NCBI GenBank assembly: GCA_964628515.1
Contig: CAZVNZ010000007.1
Coordinates: 53,323 to 117,322, forward strand
DNA length: 64,000 nucleotides
Direction: 5' to 3'
DNA from: CAZVNZ01 sp964628515
GTDB taxonomy: Bacteria > Bacillota > Clostridia > Christensenellales > Christensenellaceae
Shown: positions 43,880 to 51,628 of the stretch, piece after piece
Layout of the letters: each line of letters begins with the position of its first letter
Numbering within the stretch: the stretch's first letter is position 1
Notes under the pieces: model-generated
What the model saw: only the letters and a program-made list of their open reading frames with translations
Told to the model about the DNA's origin: nothing
The model's database searches: none
Program-made: the position numbers and the translations under genes

Positions 43880-43992
43880 AACCTCTACAGGGGGTGACAA
43901 GGAGCGAAAGCGACCGTCGTAAGGGCGCATGAAATATCCGAATAATAAAGTATAAGCTTTATTATTTGTGATAGTTCAGAGGTTAATCCCCC
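43880..43992 (+). ncRNA. Candidate pseudoknotted regulatory RNA upstream of binding lipoprotein
   Basis: A closing stem pairs AACCTCT (43880-43886) with AGAGGTT (43978-43984). A G-run inside it (43890-43894) can pair with a C-run just outside (43988-43992), which makes a pseudoknot. A second arm pairs TATCCG plus AATAATAAAG (43935-43950) with CTTTATTATTTG and GATA (43957-43973), about 16 bp with one bulge. Between them lies a GC-rich core with GCGAAAGC and GGGCGC (43904-43929). A later GAGGT (43996-44000) could compete for the closing stem. I do not recognise a known riboswitch class. It precedes the binding-protein start by 44 nt. Confidence 0.5.
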
Positions 43993-44035
43993 TACGAGGT
44001 GACTTTATAATTTGTACAAAAAAGGAGAAAACGTG

Positions 44036-45121
44036 ATGAAAAAATTAGCGCTACTAACAACAATCGTACTAATACTACTATTAGTGTTTACAGCATGTAA
44101 TCAAACTCAACCGGCACAAGAAGCACAGCCTGCACAAGCAACCACAGAGTCCGAGACAAAATCGGAAGAAAAAGCAGATGCAAAGGAAGATACAACGGAA
44201 GCAAAACCTGCGGACGACCAAATCGTAATCGGTTTTAACCAAGGCACAGAAGCTATGATGTTTTTAAGGCTGGTACACGAAAACATCGCTTTAGAAGCGG
44301 AAAAAGCAGGTGCAAAACTGCTATTTACCGAGTCAAACTTCGACCCGGAGCAAATTTTACCCAACATCAACACCCTACTAATGCAGGGTGCGGACGTAAT
44401 TATAGACTTTAACTGTAATGCGGAAATCGGCGGAAATATCGTAGAAATTTGCAAGGAAAAGGGTGTGCCCGTAATTGGCGTAGATGTGGAGTACACATCG
44501 GCGGCAGGAGATACCTCATGGTTTATGGGGGCTAACAACCAACGCTCGGGTGAGCTTATAGGTGAGGCATTTGCAGAGGAAGTAACTAAAAACAGAGGCG
44601 GACAATTAGATAAAGTCGTACTGTTTTTCAACTCGGAAAACGGCGAAGAAGTTAAAAAACGTGTAGGCGGTATTGTAGACGGTCTTAAAAACAAAGGCAT
44701 GGAGCTAACGGAAAGCCAAATAGAGTGGATAGATATGGGAGGCGGCGGAGCAGACACAACAGAGGCGGCAAAAACCAAGTTTACCGACTTCCTAACTGCA
44801 AACCCCAACCTTAAAAATATTGCGGCGGCAGGAGTAAACGACGAAACTTGCCAAGGTCTGCTATCCGCTGTGGAAACCTCCAACAGACAGGCAGATGTAA
44901 TAATAGGGTCTAACAACTGCTCCGGCCCATATATAGATACCGTAAGAAGTGGAATAGGAGAGTGTTGGATAGGCTCGGTGGCATACTTCCCCGAAAAATA
45001 CGGAGAGTATTTAGTGCCTCTTGCAATAGCTCTTGCAAAAGGAGAAAACCCACCCAAGAAAACTTTAATGGAGCATGTATTTGTAACAAGAGATATGGTT
45101 GAGGAGTATTATCCGCAATAA
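44036..45121 (+). CDS. Sugar-binding lipoprotein (Peripla_BP_4), no transporter nearby
   Basis: About 361 residues: lipobox VFTAC, a Glu/Ala-rich linker (about residues 28-62) and a ribose/rhamnose-type binding fold (IVIGFNQGTEAMMFLRLVHE onward). The ATG at 44036 follows AAAGGAG at the right distance; upstream in-frame codons lack this. A terminator follows, and no ATPase or permease genes are in this unit, so the receptor must use a transporter encoded elsewhere or act as a sensor. The context of a rhamnose mutarotase suggests a deoxysugar ligand, which is inference. Confidence 0.9.
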   Translation: MKKLALLTTIVLILLLVFTACNQTQPAQEAQPAQATTESETKSEEKADAKEDTTEAKPADDQIVIGFNQGTEAMMFLRLVHENIALEAEKAGAKLLFTESNFDPEQILPNINTLLMQGADVIIDFNCNAEIGGNIVEICKEKGVPVIGVDVEYTSAAGDTSWFMGANNQRSGELIGEAFAEEVTKNRGGQLDKVVLFFNSENGEEVKKRVGGIVDGLKNKGMELTESQIEWIDMGGGGADTTEAAKTKFTDFLTANPNLKNIAAAGVNDETCQGLLSAVETSNRQADVIIGSNNCSGPYIDTVRSGIGECWIGSVAYFPEKYGEYLVPLAIALAKGENPPKKTLMEHVFVTRDMVEEYYPQ

Positions 45122-45175
45122 AAATTACTTAACACATTACTACTACTATATACTATGCAAAGGTCTGTATTAATA

Positions 45176-45199
45176 AAAAATGCAGGCTTTTGCATTTTT
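45176..45199 (+). terminator. Terminator after the binding-lipoprotein gene
   Basis: AAAAATGCA (45176-45184) pairs with TGCATTTTT (45191-45199), ending in a short T-run. It closes the unit that starts at 41834. Confidence 0.75.
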
Positions 45200-45278
45200 A
45201 CCCCCCAAAAAGCTAATAACAAAGATAAAAACTTTTAAACATTCAAAACCCCACCTTTAATCTACCAAAAAACTATGC

Positions 45279-45284
45279 TATAAT
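45279..45284 (+). promoter_or_regulatory. Extended -10 promoter of the DUF3786 gene
   Basis: TATAAT (45279-45284) preceded by TGC forms an extended -10; the -35 position (TTTAAT, 45256-45261) is weak. The gene start is about 35 bp downstream. Confidence 0.6.
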
Positions 45285-45318
45285 AAACCCAACCCAACTA
45301 AAAAAAAGGAGAAACACC

Positions 45319-45936
45319 ATGGAAAACACCATTGCAAACTACGAGAAAGTTTTATTGGAATATATAGAAAAAGTGCAAAAAAAGGATTTAGACGCCATAG
45401 CCAAAACTCTTTTACTTGCCCACGACGACACCTACATACACATACCCCTGTATCATAAAGAAGTAATATTTAACAAAAAAACAGGGGATATAACCGAAAA
45501 AAACAGGCTGCCTTTAGACACTACGGAAAAATTGCTGGCAATACACCATTTGTATTTTACTATTGACAACCCTCGTCCCCCCATGGAATTTGTGGCGTTT
45601 AGAGAGGTTAGAGGGCTTGAGTTTTTCGACGCAAACTATCAGCTCCACACAATAACCCCCTTAGGCAAGTATTTTGACGGCAAGCCAAAAGAGTTTTTGC
45701 GTAGGGGTATTGCCCTTGGAGGTACAAAGGAAGAGTTTGGCGATGTCAGCTTTAAAATTCATGTTTTTCCTTTAGTCGAGCTAATTTTTATCTTTTGGGA
45801 TGGTGAGGACGGTATAATTCCGCCGGCGACTAATATTATGTTTAACAAAAATATTCCGGATTTTATTCATCTTGAAAGCATACCCGTATTGGCTAAAACA
45901 GGGGCGCACTATTTAATGAATTTTGTAGACCGATAA
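45319..45936 (+). CDS. DUF3786 family protein
   Basis: A 205-residue protein with the DUF3786 pattern: an N-terminal helical part, KLLAIHHLYFT in the middle, then PPMEFVAFREVRGLEFFD, a TPLGKYF segment and the late FKIHVFPLVELIFIFWDGED. It has no signal peptide or membrane segment. DUF3786 proteins occur in anaerobes, often near corrinoid or metal-dependent C1 enzymes, but have no established function. It has its own promoter and stands alone. Confidence 0.78.
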   Translation: MENTIANYEKVLLEYIEKVQKKDLDAIAKTLLLAHDDTYIHIPLYHKEVIFNKKTGDITEKNRLPLDTTEKLLAIHHLYFTIDNPRPPMEFVAFREVRGLEFFDANYQLHTITPLGKYFDGKPKEFLRRGIALGGTKEEFGDVSFKIHVFPLVELIFIFWDGEDGIIPPATNIMFNKNIPDFIHLESIPVLAKTGAHYLMNFVDR

Positions 45937-45963
45937 ATATTGGGTAGGCAGTTATTTATTATA

Positions 45964-45992
45964 TAGACTTTAACCAAAGGCTTTGTTATAAT
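45964..45992 (+). promoter_or_regulatory. Promoter of the binding-protein / GGDEF-EAL operon
   Basis: TAGACT (45964-45969), 17 bp and TATAAT (45987-45992) lie about 40 bp upstream of the gene start. The -10 is perfect and the -35 matches four of six. Confidence 0.7.
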
Positions 45993-46033
45993 AGGACTAT
46001 GCAAAAAAAATTTACGTTTAAGGAGAGCTTTAA

Positions 46034-47482
46034 ATGAAAAAGAGAGCATTGTTTTGTGTTGTGGCTTTGGTATTTGCATTTGCGATTTTTAGCGGATGCA
46101 AAGGCGGAGAGTTTTATAATGGTGGTCAGCCTGTTAAAATTACCCTTTGGACTTACTATAACGGCTCTGCCAAAGAGGCATTTGACGATTTGGTGGAAAA
46201 GTTTAACACGGGCGTAGGCAAAGAAAACAATATACTTATAGATGCTTACAGTCAAGGGGATGTAACGCAGTTAGGAGACGCCGTGCTTGCGGCGGCAAAA
46301 GAGGACATAGGCGCTTCCCCCATGCCTCATATTTTTGCGGCTTATGCCGATAACGCCTTTGTAGTGGACGAGCTTGGCATGGTAGCAAATATAGAGGACT
46401 ACTTTACCAAAGAAGAGCTTGACTTGTACAGAGAGGACTTTTTAGCCGACGGCAGGTTTGGCAAAGAGGATAAGCTTAAAATAATTCCGGTGGCAAAATC
46501 CACGGAAAATATGTATATAAATATGACAGACTTTGAAAAATTCGCAGCCGTTACAGGTGCAAAACCGGAGGATTTACATACTTGGGACGGTATTTTGCAA
46601 ACGGCGGAAAAATACTACAACTATACAGACGGGCTAACCCCCGAGGCAAATGACGGAAAAGCGCTGTTTGGCATAGACTCCTTTGCAAACTTTATGATAA
46701 TTTTTTCAAGGCAATCGGGGAGCGAGCTGTATAACATAACCAAAGACGAGGTGGAATTAAACTTGCCCGAGGAAACGGCACGGGCTATTTGGGATAACAT
46801 TTATATACCCTACTTAAAAGGTTACTATGCAAAAATAGGGCGGTTTAGCTCGGATGATGCAAAAACAGGGGATGTTATAGCCTATACAGGCTCTACGGCA
46901 GGGGCAGATTATTTCCCCCAAAAGGTAGAAACAGGCAAGGATGTATCCTACGACATTGCACCTAAAGTGTTGCCCTACCCCGTAATTAACGATCAGGAGC
47001 GCATTGCAATACAGCAAGGTGCAGGCATGGTTATAGCAAAAAGCGACGAAATGCACGAAAAAGCCTCCGCACTCTTTTTAAAGTGGCTTACAAAGCCTGA
47101 GCAAAACATAAACTTTGCGGTAAAAACCAACTATCTGCCCGTGCAAAAGGAAGCCCTTACTTTAGATGGGCTTACAAAAGCAATGAGCGAAGCAGGGTTT
47201 GAAAGCGATGTGGCAAAACAGGGTATGCAGGCAACCTTTTCTATGCTGGATACCTACACCCTTTACGGCAACAAGCCCTTTAGCGCAAGCTACTCCACTC
47301 GTAAAATACTTGAGAATAATTTAATAGATTTTATTAATGCAGATATAGAAAGCCTAAATACCCAAGTAAAAGCAGGGGGCAACAGAGACGAGTTAATAGC
47401 ACAGCTAAGCGGAGAAGAAAACTTCCAAAAATGGTATACCACCTTTACGGACGCGCTAAATAAAGCCCTTAAAGAAGGATAA
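46034..47482 (+). CDS. Extracellular solute-binding lipoprotein (SBP_bac_1 type)
   Basis: A 482-residue lipoprotein with lipobox FSGC and a CUT1-type binding fold (KITLWTYYNGSAKEAFDDLV, then PHIFAAYADNAFVVDELG, the AIQQGAGMVIAKSD segment and ASALFLKWLTKPEQN). No permease or ATPase gene is nearby. The next gene, 22 bp downstream, encodes a membrane GGDEF-EAL receptor, so the protein is a good candidate for a ligand-sensing partner rather than a transport component. Confidence 0.9.
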   Translation: MKKRALFCVVALVFAFAIFSGCKGGEFYNGGQPVKITLWTYYNGSAKEAFDDLVEKFNTGVGKENNILIDAYSQGDVTQLGDAVLAAAKEDIGASPMPHIFAAYADNAFVVDELGMVANIEDYFTKEELDLYREDFLADGRFGKEDKLKIIPVAKSTENMYINMTDFEKFAAVTGAKPEDLHTWDGILQTAEKYYNYTDGLTPEANDGKALFGIDSFANFMIIFSRQSGSELYNITKDEVELNLPEETARAIWDNIYIPYLKGYYAKIGRFSSDDAKTGDVIAYTGSTAGADYFPQKVETGKDVSYDIAPKVLPYPVINDQERIAIQQGAGMVIAKSDEMHEKASALFLKWLTKPEQNINFAVKTNYLPVQKEALTLDGLTKAMSEAGFESDVAKQGMQATFSMLDTYTLYGNKPFSASYSTRKILENNLIDFINADIESLNTQVKAGGNRDELIAQLSGEENFQKWYTTFTDALNKALKEG

Positions 47483-47504
47483 CTCACAACAAAAAGGATA
47501 GGTA

Positions 47505-50429
47505 ATGAGAAAACCAAAAAAGAATTACATTGCCCTAAAACTATCTAAGGTGATGCTTGTACTTATTGTATTGCAAGCTGCGGCAATAATAGGCACAATA
47601 ATTGCAACGGGAGTAATAGACAGCATTAGAGGAAACGCCTACGACTCCTTTTCCGGTAAGGTGATGATACGCAAAAACTATCTGGAAAACGATATGAATT
47701 TGCGGTTTAGCAACATTGTGGATTACGCACAAATCATCAATAATAATTATGATAGATTTGTAAAGGATAAAACTGTTATAAGCGAGGAGGATACGGACAG
47801 CTTTTTGCTTAGTTCTACCACCCCTTTGCTTAATATGTTGCGCTCCACCTCAAGTAGCGGTTGCTTTTTAATTCTAAACAACAACAATACAAGGTCTTCT
47901 CAGCACTCTGCCGTTTATTTTACGGATACAGACCCGGCGCTTAGCGATGCCACCTACAAAGATTTACAAATGCTGGCAGGGCCTGTGGATGTTTCAAGAA
48001 AGATGCAAATACCCTTAGGGAAGTCGTGGACATACGGCATGGCACTTAGAGAAGAAAACCGAGAGATATTCGACAAACCGTACAGTGCCGCCCTGTCTTC
48101 AAAAACAAGCAACATCAAACTTTTAGGGTATTGGACGGTAACCCCAAGCTACGACGGCAATAATATGGATATGCTAACCTATTCCATCCCCCTTTTAGAC
48201 AAAAACAACAATCCTTACGGGGTAATAGGGATAGAGCTTAATCAAGACTATCTGTATAAATTATTGCCCGAAGAAGAGCTTTCGGAGAAAGGCTCTCTTG
48301 GGTATATGCTTATGCGCAGCAGAGGAGAGCAGTTAGAAATTGCAATGCTAAACGGCGCCATGCAAAAGGAGCTGGCAAGAAATATTTCTCCCATAAACCT
48401 AACTTTAGAAAACGACAAATACAAGGTTTTTAACATTAACCATAAAGAGTACGACGTGCTTTCTCACTTAGAGCCACTAAAGCTTTACAACCACAACACG
48501 CCCTTTGAGGAGGACGGTTGGTATTTAATGGGGCTAAATTACAAAGACGATTTACTCAGCTTTAGCCAAAATGTTTTTACCACGTTGATGATTTCCGTAA
48601 TAGTTTCCATATCCATTGCTATGATAGCCGTATTTTTAATAGGAATAAACTTTGCAAAACCCATAGTCGCCCTTGCAAGAAAGGTGCGTACCAACGACCC
48701 TAAAAAAATAGTGGATATAAGCCCCATAGGAATAGGAGAAATAGACGAGCTGTCCTCCGCCATTGTGGAACTTAATAAAAACGTGTTTGAAACGGCAACC
48801 AAAACGGACGAAATTATAAACCTTGTGGGTATTTCTTTAGGCACTTTTGAGTATCAAAAGGGTAGCAACCATGTAAAATGCTCCAAAGGCATATTTGAGC
48901 TGTTGGGCTTTCCCATTAAAGAAAACGAGGAAATAACCACGGTAGAAAGCGAAGAGTTTTTAGACAGGATAAACGAAGTTAAGCAAAATACAGAGGACGA
49001 GGCAAAGCATATTTATATGATAAAAGCCCAGCCCCCACGGTATGTACGTATAGAAACCTTAGAGCAGGAGGGCAATATTTCCGGCGCCGTAATGGACGTT
49101 ACAAGAGAAATTTTGGAAAACCACGCCATACGGTTTGAGCGAGACTACGACTCCCTAACAAGCATATACAACCGCTTTGCATTTAAGCGGGAAACTTTGG
49201 AGATATTTGCAAAAGGCATAAAGGGTGTAGCCGCCTTTATAATGTTTGATTTGGATAACCTAAAATACATAAACGACACCTACGGGCACGATACGGGGGA
49301 TATTTACATTAAAGAAGCGGCAAAGGGTATTTATTCCGCTTTTATTGGGGATGCTATTGTAGGCAGAATGTCCGGCGACGAATTTTACGTTTTCGTGTAT
49401 AATAGGGAAAGCAAAGAGGAAATACTAAACGTAGTGCAAACCATGTACGAAGGGTTTGAGTTTCAGCTTTTAGCTTTAGAGGACGGCACACAACTAAAAA
49501 TAAGAATGTCCGGCGGTATTTCTTGGTATAGGGAGGACTCCATAAATTTAGACGAGCTTATACGCTATGCGGATTTTGCAATGTACAAGGGCAAGCACTC
49601 AATAAAAGGAGAGCTTAGACGGTTTGACAAAACGGTGTACGAAAGCGAGTCCTTTATGCTAAGCGGTAGAGAGGAATTGCATAATATACTGGAAAATCAG
49701 TTGGTGGAGTACGCTTTCCAACCTATTATAGATGTAAAAACAGGGGAGATTTACGCCTACGAATCCTTACTGCGCCCTCAAAGCAGTGTGCTTACATCTC
49801 CCTTAAAATTAATACAAATTGCAACGGCGCAATCTAAGCTGTGGCAGATAGAAAAAATAACCTTCTTTAAAACTCTGTCCTCTTACAAACGGTTTTACGA
49901 TTTATTTAACGGATGCAAAATATTTATAAATTCTGTGCCCAGTCAAATACTTAAGGACGAAGAGTACAAGGAAATTGAAACCCTTTATGCAGATGTACTA
50001 AATAATGTGGTGGTGGAAATTACGGAAAACGAAAAGTTAGACAGCGAAACCCTTGTGTTTAAAAAGTCGTTGATAGAACGTTGGGGCGGGCTTATGGCGC
50101 TTGACGATTACGGCTCGGGGTACAGCGGAGACGGCTCTTTATTAAGCATTGCTCCAAACATAGTTAAAATAGATAAATTTATGATAGAAAACATAGAAAC
50201 GGATAAAAACAGGCAGTCCATCGTGCAAAAACTTCTTGTTTACGCAAAAGAGCAAGGTATTTTAGTGGTTGCGGAAGGTGTGGAAACCAAAGCACAGCTA
50301 CAATATTTGGTTTTGGCAGGGGTGGACTTACTCCAAGGGTTCTACATAGGACGCCCTCGCTTTATTCCGGATTTTAGTAATGCTAAAATAAAGGCGGAAA
50401 TAAGCGATATTTTAAAAGAGGAGGAGTAA
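47505..50429 (+). CDS. Membrane receptor with HAMP, GGDEF and EAL domains
   Basis: A 974-residue protein: membrane segment (about residues 13-36), large extracellular Cache-like sensor, second membrane segment (about 355-380), HAMP region, a PAS-like segment, GGDEF (about 550-700) and EAL (about 730-970). The cyclase signature is SGDEF (Ser623 replaces the first Gly), and no RxxD inhibitory site is seen. The phosphodiesterase signature is ESL (Glu753) with intact DDYGSGYS (Asp867, Asp868), KIDKFM and EGVET. It may make or break cyclic di-GMP, with the EAL half looking more complete. It is co-transcribed with the binding lipoprotein. Confidence 0.92.
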   Translation: MRKPKKNYIALKLSKVMLVLIVLQAAAIIGTIIATGVIDSIRGNAYDSFSGKVMIRKNYLENDMNLRFSNIVDYAQIINNNYDRFVKDKTVISEEDTDSFLLSSTTPLLNMLRSTSSSGCFLILNNNNTRSSQHSAVYFTDTDPALSDATYKDLQMLAGPVDVSRKMQIPLGKSWTYGMALREENREIFDKPYSAALSSKTSNIKLLGYWTVTPSYDGNNMDMLTYSIPLLDKNNNPYGVIGIELNQDYLYKLLPEEELSEKGSLGYMLMRSRGEQLEIAMLNGAMQKELARNISPINLTLENDKYKVFNINHKEYDVLSHLEPLKLYNHNTPFEEDGWYLMGLNYKDDLLSFSQNVFTTLMISVIVSISIAMIAVFLIGINFAKPIVALARKVRTNDPKKIVDISPIGIGEIDELSSAIVELNKNVFETATKTDEIINLVGISLGTFEYQKGSNHVKCSKGIFELLGFPIKENEEITTVESEEFLDRINEVKQNTEDEAKHIYMIKAQPPRYVRIETLEQEGNISGAVMDVTREILENHAIRFERDYDSLTSIYNRFAFKRETLEIFAKGIKGVAAFIMFDLDNLKYINDTYGHDTGDIYIKEAAKGIYSAFIGDAIVGRMSGDEFYVFVYNRESKEEILNVVQTMYEGFEFQLLALEDGTQLKIRMSGGISWYREDSINLDELIRYADFAMYKGKHSIKGELRRFDKTVYESESFMLSGREELHNILENQLVEYAFQPIIDVKTGEIYAYESLLRPQSSVLTSPLKLIQIATAQSKLWQIEKITFFKTLSSYKRFYDLFNGCKIFINSVPSQILKDEEYKEIETLYADVLNNVVVEITENEKLDSETLVFKKSLIERWGGLMALDDYGSGYSGDGSLLSIAPNIVKIDKFMIENIETDKNRQSIVQKLLVYAKEQGILVVAEGVETKAQLQYLVLAGVDLLQGFYIGRPRFIPDFSNAKIKAEISDILKEEE

Positions 50430-50448
50430 AACACCTTTAATACTCCTC
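50421..50448. terminator. Hairpin spanning two convergent stop codons
   Basis: GAGGAGT (50421-50427) pairs with ACTCCTC (50442-50448). The loop contains the ends of the two converging genes. It may serve as a shared bidirectional terminator, but T-runs are lacking. Confidence 0.4.
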
Positions 50449-51168
50449 AAATTCCTCTGTATCCTCGTAATTTGCTTTAAAAAATTCAAGCTCCTCGGGA
50501 GTGCCAAGTACATGCACGTCCTCTTTTTGCACCACACTTATATATAATTCCATACCCTTTTGTATAAGTAAATTATACATGGGTGCAATGTATCTTTCTC
50601 CCTCGGGGTTTTGCCCAAAATATTCCTCGTACAGTCTTTCAAATAAATCCGCCGTTTTAAAGTAGTATGCCCCCAAAGTGCAGTAGGGGGAAATACGCTC
50701 CTTTTCCTTAACCGCAATGCCTTTTAGAGAGCTGTCCGCCTCCACAAAGCTCCAGTGGTCGCCCTCGCCTAAAAAGCAAGGTACAAAGCCGTCCCCTTTA
50801 ATGTCTTTTTTGGCTATTGAGTAGGGTTTTACAAAGGTATCTATGTTGTAGATAAGCAAGGAGTCCGCCCTGTCCCACATCCGTTTTGCAAAGGTTGCCG
50901 TTGTAGCCTGCCCGTCCGTTGTGCTGTCCACGTCCATAATGGAGTATCTGCTAATACCAAGTAGGGCGCACATCTGCTTTACAAAGCGGTGGCAATTATC
51001 CTGCTTGCGTACCAAAAAGAAAAACTTGCAGTCAAAAAAATCTTTAAGACTAAGCATAGCCCACTCAAATAAAGGTCTGCCGTGGGCGTCTATGGTATAT
51101 TTGGGTTGATTATACCCTGCCTCTTTAAAGCGAGAGCCCTGTCCTGCCATTGTAATTACAACATTCAT
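50437..51168 (-). CDS. Sugar-type nucleotidyltransferase
   Basis: A 243-residue NTP_transferase-fold protein. The N-terminal motif MAGQGSRFKEAGYNQPKYTI is the nucleotide-binding loop with the conserved PK, followed by DVDSTTDGQATTATFAKRMW and LLIYNIDTFV (metal-binding Asp region). Enzymes of this type activate sugar or polyol phosphates with a nucleotide for capsule or glycan synthesis. It is the last gene of the minus-strand glycan cluster, near a HAD phosphatase and a kinase-like protein, so the three may make one activated building block. Confidence 0.85.
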   Translation of the reverse strand: MNVVITMAGQGSRFKEAGYNQPKYTIDAHGRPLFEWAMLSLKDFFDCKFFFLVRKQDNCHRFVKQMCALLGISRYSIMDVDSTTDGQATTATFAKRMWDRADSLLIYNIDTFVKPYSIAKKDIKGDGFVPCFLGEGDHWSFVEADSSLKGIAVKEKERISPYCTLGAYYFKTADLFERLYEEYFGQNPEGERYIAPMYNLLIQKGMELYISVVQKEDVHVLGTPEELEFFKANYEDTEEFEEY

Positions 51169-51229
51169 AGTAAAAATTTTCTCCTTTTTGTGATGATAAT
51201 GCTACACCCCTATTTACGTCCCCTTGCAT

Positions 51230-51628
51230 TTAGGTTAGTGCTTTTCTTGAGTTTTCGCAAATTGCCTCTAACTCCTCTAAGGTGTGCTTTAAAAATTCGT
51301 CGGGGCGCACGGTGCGGTCGTCAATATAAAACCCTTTATGCCCCGGCCAAACCTTATTGTAAATAATTTCGTCGTAGGGTATTGCCCATTTTTCCAGCCA
51401 TTTGGTAAGCAGGGTTGCGGTATGCACGTTTATAAGCCCAATATTGCCTTTATAGGTGTTTACGTTACGTGCGGTGTACAGCACTATTTTTGCCCCAAGG
51501 GCTTTATATTCCTTTAGTTTTGCCACCATATTTTCGTAGGGTACTAAATCCTCGTATCTTTCTTCTTTGGTTTTTACAGGGCACAGAGTGCCGTCTATAT
51601 CAAATACCAGCGTTACTTTTTCAAGCAT
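51230..51628 (-). CDS. Small HAD-family phosphatase (capsule-biosynthesis type)
   Basis: A 132-residue capless HAD protein. Motif I is VFDIDGTLCPVK (catalytic Asp pair DID), motif II is VLYTARN and a late motif is GFYIDDRTVRP. Short HAD enzymes like this are found in capsule and lipopolysaccharide clusters and remove a phosphate from a sugar or polyol intermediate. The gene overlaps the kinase-like gene by 16 bp. Confidence 0.85.
   Translation of the reverse strand: MLEKVTLVFDIDGTLCPVKTKEERYEDLVPYENMVAKLKEYKALGAKIVLYTARNVNTYKGNIGLINVHTATLLTKWLEKWAIPYDEIIYNKVWPGHKGFYIDDRTVRPDEFLKHTLEELEAICENSRKALT

Noticed and set aside
43880..43992. Cobalamin, TPP, SAM, T-box, ZTP or cyclic-di-GMP riboswitch
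   Set aside because: None of the consensus cores I know for these classes is present, so it is left as an unnamed candidate.
44107..45057. Long antisense open frame (316 codons) opposite the binding-lipoprotein gene
   Set aside because: The forward protein has a clear lipobox, binding fold and ribosome site. The antisense frame has no recognisable domain or start signal and follows from codon bias.
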